From CAYFVR01 sp964346545 (GTDB lineage Bacteria > Desulfobacterota > Desulfobacteria > Desulfobacterales > Desulfococcaceae), in contig CAYFVR010000203.1 in assembly GCA_964346545.1 (NCBI GenBank), positions 1-8,681 on the forward strand: DNA of 8,681 nt, read 5' to 3'. Shown one piece after another: positions 1-6,790 of the stretch. Both the position numbers and the translations under genes were made by a program. The notes under the pieces are model-generated. The model did not search any database. It had not been told where the DNA came from and saw only the letters and a program-made list of their open reading frames with translations. Every line of letters starts with the position of its first letter. The first letter of the stretch is position 1.

Positions 1-2079
1 CTGGGGCTGGTGGTGGACGACCCCATCACCAACGTGGACAACATCCAGCGCCACGTCTTCAAGGGCCGGCGCAATCCCCGGGACGCCACGCTTTACGCCG
101 TCCAGGAGGTGCTGCCGCCGGTCATCATGTCCACCCTGGCCATCATCGTCACCTTCACCCCATTGTTTTTCATCACCGGAATGATGGGGCCCTACATGGC
201 CCCCATGGCCGCCAACGTTCCGGTGACCGTGATTTTTTCGACGCTCTGCGCCGTCACGGTGGTGCCCTGGTTTACCTTCACGCTGCTGAAAAATCGCAAA
301 GGGCGGAAGTCCGAGGCCGGCGGCGGGAAGTCGGATGAGAACGGCGATCCCGCCTCCGGGGAAACCGGCGACGGAACCGCTCCATCGGATCCGCCCGATA
401 TGGCCGGGGACGGCGGGTCCGACGACGAAAACAGCGTCGAAGAAGACTTTGCCGTCGGCGGTCCCATTTCCCGGATTTATCGGGCCGTGGTCGGGCCGTT
501 TCTGGATTCCCGGTTGCTGCGCTGGCTGCTGCTGATCGGCGTACTGGCACTCATGGTCGTGGCGGCGCTGCTGGCGGCGTTTCGGCTGGTGCCGCTGAAA
601 ATGTTGCCCTTCGACAACAAGAACGAATTCCAGATCGTGGTCAACATGCCCGAGGGCACGACCCTGGAGACCACCGACGGCGTCCTTCGGGACTTCGAAG
701 CCTACCTGCGAACCGTGCCGGAGGCGACCGATTTCGTTTCCTACGCGGGCACGTCCTCGCCCATGGATTTCAACGGGATGGTGCGCCATTACTACCTGCG
801 CCGGGGCGGCCACGTCGCCGACATCCGGGTCAATCTGCTGGAAAAGGGCGAACGGGACGCCCAGAGCCACGCCATCGTGCTGCGGCTGCGGGAGGATTTG
901 GAGCGGATCGCCCGGGAGAACGGGGCGAAAATTCAGCTGGTGGAGGTGCCGCCGGGACCGCCGGTGCTCTCCACCGTCGTCGCCGAAATTTACGGCGAGC
1001 CGGACACGCCCTACGCGGCGCTGATCGCCGCCGGGGACCGGATCACCGAGCTGATGAAAAACGAGCCCTTCGTGGTGGACATCGACACCATGGCCGAAGC
1101 GCCCCACGCCGAGATCGATTTCGTGGTGGATCGGGAGAAGGCGGCGCTCCACGGCGTCAGCGCCCGGGCGATTCTGGACACCCTGCGGATCGCGGTGAGC
1201 GGAACCACCCCGGCCACCGTCCATGTTCCGGACGAGCGGCAGCCGCTCCACGTCCGGATCATCCTGCCCCGTTCCCGGCGCTCCAGCGTCTCGGACCTGA
1301 TCCAGGTGCCGGTGGCCTCGGCCGCCGGCGCCATGGTGCCGCTGGCCGAGCTGGTGGAACCGGTGAGCCGGGAGCGGGCCCAGCCGATCTTTCATAAAAA
1401 CCTGGAGCGGGTGGTCTACGTGGTGGCGGAAATGGCGGGCCGGGCCCCGGCCGAGGCGGTTTTGGACATGCAGTCCCGCTTGGCCGACGATCCGCTGCCC
1501 GAGGGCGTCCGGGTCGAATGGGCCGGGGAGGGGGAGTGGAAGATCACGCTGCGGGTGTTCCGGGACATGGGCATCGCCTTCGCGGCGGCGCTGATGGGGA
1601 TTTACATTTTGCTGATCATCCAGACCGAATCCTTTTTCATGCCGCTGCTGCTCATGATGGCCATCCCGCTGACCCTTATCGGGGCCATGCCCGGCTTCTG
1701 GCTGCTCAACCTGTTCGCCGGGCCGGTGGGCGGCTTCGAGAACCCGGTCTTTTTCACGGCCACCGCCATGATCGGCATGATCGCCTTGGGCGGCATCGTC
1801 ATCCGCAACGCGGTGGTGCTCATCGAGTTCATCCAGGAGGCGGATCGGCGCGGGCTGGCCTTCCGGGAAGCGATTCTGCGCTCCGGGGCCATCCGCATGC
1901 GGCCGATTTTGCTTACCGCCGCCACCACGGCGTTAGGCGCGTGGCCCATCACCCTGGACCCGATCTTCTCCGGCCTGGCGTGGACGTTGATTTTCGGGCT
2001 GGTGGCCTCGACCCTGTTCACCCTGGTGGTGATTCCGGTGTCGTATTTCGCGGTGTATCGGAAGGGGCGGGAGGGGTAG
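1..2079 (+). CDS. RND-family efflux transporter permease, C-terminal part (5' truncated by window)
   Basis: The reading frame is open from the first base, so the true start lies upstream; the GTG at position 10 is internal. The first codons read LGLVVDDPI, the TM4 motif of RND proton-driven pumps whose paired Asp residues relay protons in the AcrB family. Next come hydrophobic segments matching TM5-TM6, a hydrophilic acidic linker (codons about 104-149), a TM7-like helix (about codons 169-193), a large periplasmic porter domain with a VPPGPPVLS stretch, and a final TM8-TM12 block with the typical NAVVLIEFI and RMRPILLTA motifs. The 692 visible residues suggest that about 350-400 N-terminal residues are missing, compared with the usual 1,000-1,150. 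The protein would sit in the inner membrane and work with an adaptor and an outer-membrane channel, neither of which is visible. The substrate cannot be told from sequence; drug/HAE-like and metal-type members are both possible. No clear terminator follows the stop. Confidence 0.93.
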   Translation: MGLVVDDPITNVDNIQRHVFKGRRNPRDATLYAVQEVLPPVIMSTLAIIVTFTPLFFITGMMGPYMAPMAANVPVTVIFSTLCAVTVVPWFTFTLLKNRKGRKSEAGGGKSDENGDPASGETGDGTAPSDPPDMAGDGGSDDENSVEEDFAVGGPISRIYRAVVGPFLDSRLLRWLLLIGVLALMVVAALLAAFRLVPLKMLPFDNKNEFQIVVNMPEGTTLETTDGVLRDFEAYLRTVPEATDFVSYAGTSSPMDFNGMVRHYYLRRGGHVADIRVNLLEKGERDAQSHAIVLRLREDLERIARENGAKIQLVEVPPGPPVLSTVVAEIYGEPDTPYAALIAAGDRITELMKNEPFVVDIDTMAEAPHAEIDFVVDREKAALHGVSARAILDTLRIAVSGTTPATVHVPDERQPLHVRIILPRSRRSSVSDLIQVPVASAAGAMVPLAELVEPVSRERAQPIFHKNLERVVYVVAEMAGRAPAEAVLDMQSRLADDPLPEGVRVEWAGEGEWKITLRVFRDMGIAFAAALMGIYILLIIQTESFFMPLLLMMAIPLTLIGAMPGFWLLNLFAGPVGGFENPVFFTATAMIGMIALGGIVIRNAVVLIEFIQEADRRGLAFREAILRSGAIRMRPILLTAATTALGAWPITLDPIFSGLAWTLIFGLVASTLFTLVVIPVSYFAVYRKGREG

Positions 2080-2255
2080 TTTGCGCCCTTTCGCCTCTCG
2101 CAGAAGGTTTCCTTGATTTATTCGCCGATTCGGTCGGGAGCCGGACGACGGGGTCGATCCTTTGCAATATACGGTCAACCCCTTATTGAAGAATCCGAAC
2201 CGATCCTTTATCCTCGTCGTGCTTTCCTTTTATTTTCCCTACATTTGGAGGCCCA

Positions 2256-2768
2256 ATGAACATTGTGGATGCCCTGGTGGATCACCACGGGGTGCTGCGC
2301 GATCTGTATCGACAATCGGAGGCGGACCCTGGGGTGTTTGATACCTTTATCCGCCATCTCGTCATTCACCACACCATGGAAGAGAAGTATTTTTACGACT
2401 ACCTGGAGAAGGTCGCCTCCGCCCGCCACGACGCGCTGGAGGCGGTCAACGAGCATCACATCATCGAGCTGATCATCAAGGACGCCCAGGGCCACCCCCG
2501 GGACCACGAAAATTTCCCCATCAAGATCGAGGGGTTGGGCGAATACACCGAGCACCATCTGGACGAGGAGGAACTGGAAATTTTCCCGCTGGCCCGCGGA
2601 CTTTTTCCCCAAGAGGACCTGAACGCCCTGGGCGAACTGTTCGAGACGGCCAAGGCGGCCTTTCTCGCCGTGGAAACGCCCGACGCTCCCAAAAATATCG
2701 ACACCTCCGGTTCCGGCGGCCGGGGCGCCGCGGGCCGGGGCTTGGGAATCGGCAGTCTGAAACGGTAA
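2256..2768 (+). CDS. Hemerythrin-like di-iron protein with encapsulin cargo-loading peptide
   Basis: This 170-residue protein has an HHE/hemerythrin four-helix domain over residues 1-140. Candidate iron ligands fall in the family spacing: H10/H11, H38/H39 with E42/E43, H67/H68 with E71, and H100/H101 with E104-E106. All four histidine positions are HH doublets. Residues 141-161 form a Pro/Gly/Ser/Ala-rich flexible linker. The C-terminus (163-170) is LGIGSLKR, which matches the cargo-loading peptides that bind the inner face of family 1 encapsulins. The shell gene begins 46 nt downstream, so packaging is very likely. Hemerythrins bind O2 reversibly, and some bind NO or act on peroxide; the exact role here is inferred, not shown. 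The ATG at 2256 is preceded by GGAGG (2247-2251), 4 nt away. The 176-nt gap upstream (2080-2255) is AT-richer than its surroundings and probably holds the operon promoter, but I could not pick a convincing -35/-10 pair. Confidence 0.93.
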   Translation: MNIVDALVDHHGVLRDLYRQSEADPGVFDTFIRHLVIHHTMEEKYFYDYLEKVASARHDALEAVNEHHIIELIIKDAQGHPRDHENFPIKIEGLGEYTEHHLDEEELEIFPLARGLFPQEDLNALGELFETAKAAFLAVETPDAPKNIDTSGSGGRGAAGRGLGIGSLKR

Positions 2769-2814
2769 ACTTCGGGAAAAATGGAATTTCCCCTCATCCT
2801 CGAAAGGAAGCATC

Positions 2815-3633
2815 ATGGACATATTGAAGCGAGAACTGGCCCCGATCCCCCAGGAAGCCTGGGCGGAGATTGACGAACAGGCTTCCCGGACGCTGAAAGC
2901 CCTCCTGTCCGCCCGAAAAGTGGTGGACGTATCCGCGCCCCAAGGCCCCAGCTTTCCCGGCGTCCCCGAGGGCCGGCTGGAGTATCCCGACCCGCAGCCA
3001 AACGAGAAGCTGAACTACGGCATCCACAAGGTGCATCATCTGGTGGAAACCCGGGTCAATTTTGATCTCAATATTCGGGAAATGGACAACGTGGTTCGCG
3101 GCGCCAAAGACGTGGACTTGGCCAATCTGGAAGACGCCGCCCGGCGGATCGCCCTGTTCGAGGAGTCGGTGGTGTACCACGGGCTCGGCCAGGCGAACAT
3201 CAAGGGGCTGAAACGCTGCTCCGAGAGCGAATGTCTGACGGCGGGGAGCAGCCCCGAATCCCTGCTGGAAACGGTCGCGGAGGGCGTCACCACCTTCGCC
3301 GCCCGCTCCGTGGAAGGTCCCTACGCCTTCGTGGTCGGCCCCCAGCTGTGGAGCCGGATGTCGGCCCATTTTCAGGGCTATCCCGTTAAAATGCAGGCCG
3401 AAAACATTCTTGGCGGGCCGGTGGTGCTTAGCCCCTATCTGAGCGGGGAGTTCGCCAACGAAGCCTTTCTGGTGACCACCCGGGGCGGCGATCTGGAGCT
3501 GGTGCTCGGCCAGGATTTGGCCATCGGCTACGAAAAGCATGGCGCCGATACCGTCACCCTCTATTTCACCGAATCCTTCACCTTCCGCATTCTGGAACCC
3601 GCCGCGGTCATCCATTACGCCGCCGAATCCTGA
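2815..3633 (+). CDS. Family 1 encapsulin shell protein (linocin M18/HK97 fold)
   Basis: This 272-residue protein aligns from end to end, by eye, with Thermotoga maritima encapsulin as I remember it (about 265 residues). It has the N-terminal helix with LKRELAPIPQEAW and EID (residues 4-20), which forms the cargo-peptide site in this family; RKVVDV (34-39); FDLNIREMDN (83-92); EGPYAFVV (167-174); GGDLELVLGQDLAIGYE (224-240); and the C-terminal FTFRILEP (255-262). Such proteins assemble into icosahedral cages, typically of 60 or 180 subunits, with pores for small molecules. The partner is the hemerythrin encoded directly upstream, whose tail carries the loading tag. The ATG follows AAGGA (2804-2808), 6 nt away. 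One oddity: T. maritima W87, which stacks FMN, is replaced by R88, while the R79 equivalent (R80) is kept. The family call is secure. The subunit number cannot be read from sequence, and the proteolytic-bacteriocin label in old databases is historical. Confidence 0.95.
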   Translation: MDILKRELAPIPQEAWAEIDEQASRTLKALLSARKVVDVSAPQGPSFPGVPEGRLEYPDPQPNEKLNYGIHKVHHLVETRVNFDLNIREMDNVVRGAKDVDLANLEDAARRIALFEESVVYHGLGQANIKGLKRCSESECLTAGSSPESLLETVAEGVTTFAARSVEGPYAFVVGPQLWSRMSAHFQGYPVKMQAENILGGPVVLSPYLSGEFANEAFLVTTRGGDLELVLGQDLAIGYEKHGADTVTLYFTESFTFRILEPAAVIHYAAES

Positions 3634-3647
3634 TCGCCTTTCACGTT

Positions 3648-3688
3648 TTTCCCCGCCGCCGGTTCCCGCCGGGCCGACGGCGGGGAAA
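3648..3688 (+). terminator. Strong hairpin after the encapsulin gene (possible terminator or mRNA 3' end)
   Basis: A perfect 11-bp inverted repeat (TTTCCCCGCCG at 3648-3658, CGGCGGGGAAA at 3678-3688) with a 19-nt loop lies 14 nt after the encapsulin stop. It would be a very stable RNA stem. No T-run follows directly (the next run of five T is at 3714-3718), so it is not a textbook intrinsic terminator. It may instead mark a processed 3' end or work with Rho. Its position between the encapsulin operon and a promoter for the next gene supports a transcript boundary. Confidence 0.5.
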
Positions 3689-3716
3689 TCCGGCGCCGAA
3701 TTCAACCCGCCCGTTT

Positions 3717-3745
3717 TTGACAAGTACGGGTTTCGTTCATAATTT
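3717..3745 (+). promoter_or_regulatory. Candidate sigma70-type promoter for the SDR gene
   Basis: A perfect TTGACA (-35) lies at 3717-3722. It is followed by CATAAT at 3738-3743 (5 of 6 to TATAAT, 15-nt spacer), or in an alternative register by TAATTT at 3740-3745 with a 17-nt spacer. The AT-rich patch stands out in a GC-rich region. It would give a leader of roughly 120 nt before the SDR start codon at 3873. Together with the hairpin just upstream, it suggests that the SDR is transcribed separately from the encapsulin operon. This is inferred from sequence alone. Confidence 0.5.
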
Positions 3746-3872
3746 CTGCTGTTCATTCAATCCGCTTGCCATCCACCATTTCGCCGAGGGAAGGGTCGTC
3801 CAGGGGCGGCCGTTTTCCCGAGGATCTTTTTTTCACCGCACGAACACGTCACAAGACACGAAAGGGGACAAC

Positions 3873-4616
3873 ATGGACATCCAAGGGAAGAACGTCGTCA
3901 TTACCGGGGCCGGCCGGGGCATGGGCCGGCAGTTCGCCATCGATCTGCAATCCGCGGGGGCCAAGCCCTTCGCCCTGGACGTGCTTCAGGAAAACCTCGA
4001 CGAGCTGAAGGAAGAGAACGGAATCCCCGGCAAGGTGGTGGACGTGACCAACGAGGACGAAGTGCAGTCCTTTTTCGAGGAATACGCCGGCGAATACGGC
4101 GCGCCCCACGCGCTGGTCAACAACGCCGGCATCACCGCCGACGGCATCTTCGTCCGCGAGAAAAACGGCGAAATCCAGAAGATGGGGATGGACAAGTGGG
4201 GCAAGGTGATCGCCGTCAACCTCACCGGGGTCTTTCTTTGCGGTCGAGAGGCCGCCGCCCAGATGATCAAGCATTCCGTCAAGGGAGTCCTCATCAACAT
4301 CTCCTCCATCAGCAAGGAGGGCAATTTCGGCCAGACCAACTATTCGGCCACCAAATCCGGCGTGGCCGCCATGACGGTGACCTGGGCCAAAGAGTTGGCC
4401 CGGTACGGAATTCGCTCCGCCGCCATCGCGCCGGGCTACGTCAACACCGAGATGGTGGCCAAGATCGACGAGAAGGTGATCGACAAGATCGTGGCCCAGA
4501 TTCCCGTGGGCCGGCTGGCGGAAATGAAGGAGATTTCCCAGGCCGTGAAGTTCATCCTGGAATGCGACTTTTTTAACGGCCGCGTGCTGGAAGTGGACGG
4601 CGGCCATCGCATCTGA
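3873..4616 (+). CDS. Short-chain dehydrogenase/reductase (FabG-like SDR)
   Basis: This 247-residue classical SDR has the usual length. It carries the cofactor motif TGAGRGMG (11-18), NNAG (83-86), the structural N116, and the catalytic set S144, Y157 and K161 in the YxxxK arrangement, then PGYVNTEM (187-194) and a C-terminal VDGG (241-244). D36 at the end of the second beta strand suggests a preference for NAD(H) over NADP(H), by the general SDR rule. It resembles 3-oxoacyl-ACP reductases such as FabG, but many SDRs with other alcohol or ketone substrates look the same, so no specific reaction or symbol is assigned. The ATG at 3873 is chosen because AAAGGGG (3861-3867) lies 5 nt upstream and the residues before it are not SDR-like; the frame stays open upstream to 3717. 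The gene has its own candidate promoter and ends before a strong terminator, so it is probably monocistronic. Confidence 0.93.
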   Translation: MDIQGKNVVITGAGRGMGRQFAIDLQSAGAKPFALDVLQENLDELKEENGIPGKVVDVTNEDEVQSFFEEYAGEYGAPHALVNNAGITADGIFVREKNGEIQKMGMDKWGKVIAVNLTGVFLCGREAAAQMIKHSVKGVLINISSISKEGNFGQTNYSATKSGVAAMTVTWAKELARYGIRSAAIAPGYVNTEMVAKIDEKVIDKIVAQIPVGRLAEMKEISQAVKFILECDFFNGRVLEVDGGHRI

Positions 4617-4685
4617 CGCCGCCGACCGGTGACCGGGGAGATCGGGTCGGATCGGCGATTCGATTTCCAGGGGCTCCATCCAACG

Positions 4686-4727
4686 AAAAATCCCGGGCGG
4701 GACGCCTGTCGTCCCCCCGGGATTTTT
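4686..4727. terminator. Bidirectional rho-independent terminator between convergent genes
   Basis: AAAAATCCCGGG (4686-4697) pairs with CCCGGGATTTTT (4716-4727). After one bulged C (4698), GGGACG (4699-4704) pairs with CGTCCC (4710-4715), closing a 5-nt loop. The 18-bp stem carries a T-run on both strands, so it can end the plus-strand SDR transcript (stop at 4616) and the minus-strand kinase/regulator transcript (stop at 4805). Confidence 0.93.
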
Positions 4728-4804
4728 GTTTTGTGGCCGTCGTCGCGGCGGTTCCGGCGTCCATGGCCATCCCTCCATCGGGGGGCGACGGGAACGGCAA
4801 GGCG

Positions 4805-5548
4805 CTATTCCTTTTTTTCGGTATGTTTTCCGCTGTCGAACAGGTAGCCCACCGATCGGATGGACCGGAAGAAGGAGGGCCGCTTGGGGTCTTTTTCAAA
4901 GTAGCGGCGCAGCCGGACGATGAAATTGTCCACCGTCCGGGTGGCGGTGGCCCGGGTGTAGCCCCAGCCGATTTCCAGAATGCGGGAGCGGGTGAGCGGG
5001 GTGCCCTCGTTGGCCACGAAGAGTTGCAGCAGCCGCAGCTCCTGCTCGGTCAGGTGGAAGGTTTCGTCGTCCCGCCGGGCTTCCCCGGTGCCCAGGTCCA
5101 CGGTGTTTTCGCCGAAACGGAAGACGCCGGATCGGGAAGTCGAGGCGGGGCGATCCGCTTCCGGTTCGGTCCAACGGGATCGGGTCAGCAGCCGCTCCAC
5201 CCGCAGCAGAAACTCCTCCAGATGAAACGGCTTGGTCAGATAGTCGTCCACCCCGTAGGCAAGCCCCTTCACCCGGTCGTCGGCCTCGCCCTTGGCGGAA
5301 AGAATCAGGATGGGCAGCCGCTCGTCCCGCAGCCGGATATGGCGGAGGACCGAAAGACCGTCCATCACCGGCAGCATGATGTCCAGCACGATCAGGTCCG
5401 GTTTCCAGTCCCGCCAGAATTCAAGCCCCTCGGTTCCGTCCCCGGCCATGGCCACCTCGTATCCCTGAAGCTCCAGGTTCAGCCGGACCCCTTCCGCGAT
5501 GTGGGGTTCGTCCTCGATGATCAGAATCCGCGAAGGCGTCGCGGTCAT
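4805..5548 (-). CDS. OmpR/PhoB-family response regulator
   Basis: This 247-residue cytoplasmic DNA-binding regulator has a receiver domain at about residues 7-121, with acidic E12/D13, phospho-acceptor D56 in VLDIMLP, S84, and K106 in TKPF. A short linker leads to a winged-helix DNA-binding domain at about 142-238, with LTEQELRLLQLF (166-177), a RTVDNFIVRLRRYF recognition-helix region (204-217) and a terminal SVGYLF hairpin (232-237). The ATG at 5548 overlaps the kinase stop codon as ATGA, and AAGGGGGGAG precedes it, so the two genes are translationally coupled and form one two-component system. The frame is open further upstream, to 5911, but only as an antisense-like reading through the kinase gene. 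The target genes are unknown, and no neighbouring gene is clearly controlled by it. The transcript ends at the shared terminator at 4686-4727. Confidence 0.95.
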   Translation of the reverse strand: MTATPSRILIIEDEPHIAEGVRLNLELQGYEVAMAGDGTEGLEFWRDWKPDLIVLDIMLPVMDGLSVLRHIRLRDERLPILILSAKGEADDRVKGLAYGVDDYLTKPFHLEEFLLRVERLLTRSRWTEPEADRPASTSRSGVFRFGENTVDLGTGEARRDDETFHLTEQELRLLQLFVANEGTPLTRSRILEIGWGYTRATATRTVDNFIVRLRRYFEKDPKRPSFFRSIRSVGYLFDSGKHTEKKE

Positions 5549-6555
5549 TTCTCCCCCCTTTCCGCCGCCGGCAGGGTGATGAAAAAGGTGGCGCCCTGGT
5601 CCGGTCCGGGGCTTTCGGCTCGGATGGTTCCCTTGTGAATCCGGACGATGTGCTGGGCCAGATACAACCCCAGACCGCTGCCCCGGGTGGAGAGGGTTTC
5701 GGCCTGGCCGGTCTGGTAGAATTTTCGGAATATTTTTTTGACCTCCGCTTTTTCCAGCCCGATGCCGTTGTCCGACACCGCCAGACCCGCGCCGCGTTCC
5801 GAGGCGGCGAACCGGATGTCCACCTCCGGCGGGCGGGATTGGTTGTAGGTGACCGCGTTGGTCAGCAGGTTCATCAACAGCATGTCGAACAGGGGCCGGG
5901 CCACCCGGCACGGCGGCAGCGGTTCCGCCGGGGGATGAATCCGGATGCGGGCGGTTTCAAAGTTGTGGTGGTGCGCCTTGCGGAATTCGGCCGTCGCCTC
6001 GGCCAGATCGATACGGGTGAATTCGCCCTGGTAGCTTTTGCTTTCGATCCGGGCCAAGTTGAGGATCCGGTTGACCTGATCCGACAGTCGGGCCACGTCC
6101 CGCAGCATGAAGCGGATGTAAGGGAGCTGCTTTTCCCGGGGGATGTCGTGCTTGAAGAAGGTTTCCAGATACAGCCGGAGCGAGGTGACCGGCGTTTTGA
6201 GTTCGTGGGTGAAATTGTTGATGAAGTTGTTTTGCAGCCGGTACAGTTGCAGGGTTTTTTGATGGTAGACGTAGATGATGAAGATGCCGAACAAAATGGT
6301 GGCCACCAGCACCGAAAGGATCAGGATGACGACCCAGGTTTTGGCCTGAAACACCTGTCCGGGGTCGATGTTCATCCGGCCGGCCACGGCGGCCAGCTCC
6401 TGATTTACCCGGGTGTACCAGTAGATGTAGAGAAACAGCGAGGCGCACAGGGCCAGCGTGGAGAAAATGAGGACGAAAAGGGGGTGGAAGAACCAGGGGG
6501 TTGTTCTCATGGGGGGCGGTTTCGAACCAACGGGTTGAGAGGAGAGCGCCTTCAT
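5545..6555 (-). CDS. Membrane sensor histidine kinase with short periplasmic loop
   Basis: This 336-residue inner-membrane kinase has two transmembrane helices (about 26-46 and 73-97) separated by only about 26 residues. The DHp helix follows almost directly, with H-box NFTHELKTPVTSL (114-126) and phospho-acceptor H117. The catalytic domain has an N-box with N229/N233, DNGIG (262-266), an F-box FRKFY (276-280) and GSGLGL (292-297). No recognisable HAMP, PAS or large sensor domain is present, so sensing may occur within or near the membrane. It phosphorylates the regulator encoded by the next gene, whose start overlaps this stop by 4 bp. The start is uncertain: ATG at 6555 has only a weak AGG upstream, and ATG at 6510 (residue 16) has no visible Shine-Dalgarno sequence either. 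The first 16 residues look poorly conserved. The signal cannot be inferred from sequence. Confidence 0.93.
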   Translation of the reverse strand: MKALSSQPVGSKPPPMRTTPWFFHPLFVLIFSTLALCASLFLYIYWYTRVNQELAAVAGRMNIDPGQVFQAKTWVVILILSVLVATILFGIFIIYVYHQKTLQLYRLQNNFINNFTHELKTPVTSLRLYLETFFKHDIPREKQLPYIRFMLRDVARLSDQVNRILNLARIESKSYQGEFTRIDLAEATAEFRKAHHHNFETARIRIHPPAEPLPPCRVARPLFDMLLMNLLTNAVTYNQSRPPEVDIRFAASERGAGLAVSDNGIGLEKAEVKKIFRKFYQTGQAETLSTRGSGLGLYLAQHIVRIHKGTIRAESPGPDQGATFFITLPAAERGEK

Positions 6556-6635
6556 GCCGACCTGCGCGAGCGGTTGCGATTTTGCTTTCCGCCCTTCCTC
6601 CGGGGACGCGCTTTCGGCGCGCCGGTTGCCCGTTT

Positions 6636-6670
6636 GCGTCCGCGAGGCTCCATTTTTCGTCCGCGGACGC
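6636..6670. repeat. Inverted repeat with a 12-bp palindrome in the kinase leader
   Basis: GCGTCCGCG (6636-6644) is the reverse complement of CGCGGACGC (6662-6670), and the right half lies in a perfect palindrome, CGTCCGCGGACG (6658-6669). The element sits between the candidate promoter (6696-6724, minus) and the kinase start. It could be an operator for a dimeric regulator or a leader hairpin. The non-coding stretch 6556-6788 holds no gene that I can support. Confidence 0.4.
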
Positions 6671-6695
6671 CGAGGGGCGGCGGTGTTGTGTTTCC

Positions 6696-6724
6696 ATGTA
6701 AAACGGAGACGGGGGGTGTGTCAA
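6696..6724 (-). promoter_or_regulatory. Candidate promoter for the histidine kinase/response regulator operon
   Basis: On the minus strand, TTGACA (6724-6719) is a perfect -35 box, followed after 17 nt by TTACAT (6701-6696) as a weak -10 (3 of 6). It is about 140 nt upstream of the kinase start and just downstream of the hairpin that ends the DsbA-like gene, the expected place for an independent promoter. The weak -10 suggests possible activator dependence, or that another register is used. Confidence 0.4.
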
Positions 6725-6744
6725 GGAAGGGGGGCGCGCCGTTC

Positions 6745-6790
6745 GAAAGGAACCGGCGCCGGGTCCCGGAAAAGAGGCGCCGGTTCTTTC
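6745..6790 (-). terminator. Hairpin at the stop codon of the DsbA-like gene
   Basis: GAAAGGAACCGGCGCC (6745-6760) pairs with GGCGCCGGTTCTTTC (6776-6790) with a single bulged base and a 15-nt loop. It overlaps the stop codon (6789-6791). On the minus strand the stem is followed only by a mixed sequence with no long T-run, apart from the TTCCTTTC inside the stem's own tail. It probably ends or stabilises the acr3/DsbA-like transcript. Confidence 0.6.

Noticed and set aside
2080..2255. Promoter pairs upstream of the hemerythrin, such as TTGAAG at 2186 or TTGCAA at 2162
   Set aside because: Both have poor -10 partners (about 3 of 6) and cannot be told apart from chance; the region probably holds the promoter, but not one I can place.
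3717..3872. Extension of the SDR start upstream to 3717
   Set aside because: The extra 52 residues have no SDR character and cover the promoter-like sequence; the ATG at 3873 has a ribosome binding site and starts at the usual SDR N-terminus.
2208..4778. Long minus-strand frames opposite hemerythrin, encapsulin and SDR (2208-2822, 2794-3756, 3849-4778)
   Set aside because: They mirror real genes with clear motifs on the plus strand; their translations resemble no family and lack ribosome binding sites.
5549..5911. N-terminal extension of the response regulator to position 5911
   Set aside because: The extra 121 residues are an out-of-frame reading of the kinase gene; the receiver domain begins right after the ATG at 5548, which has its own Shine-Dalgarno sequence and the ATGA overlap.
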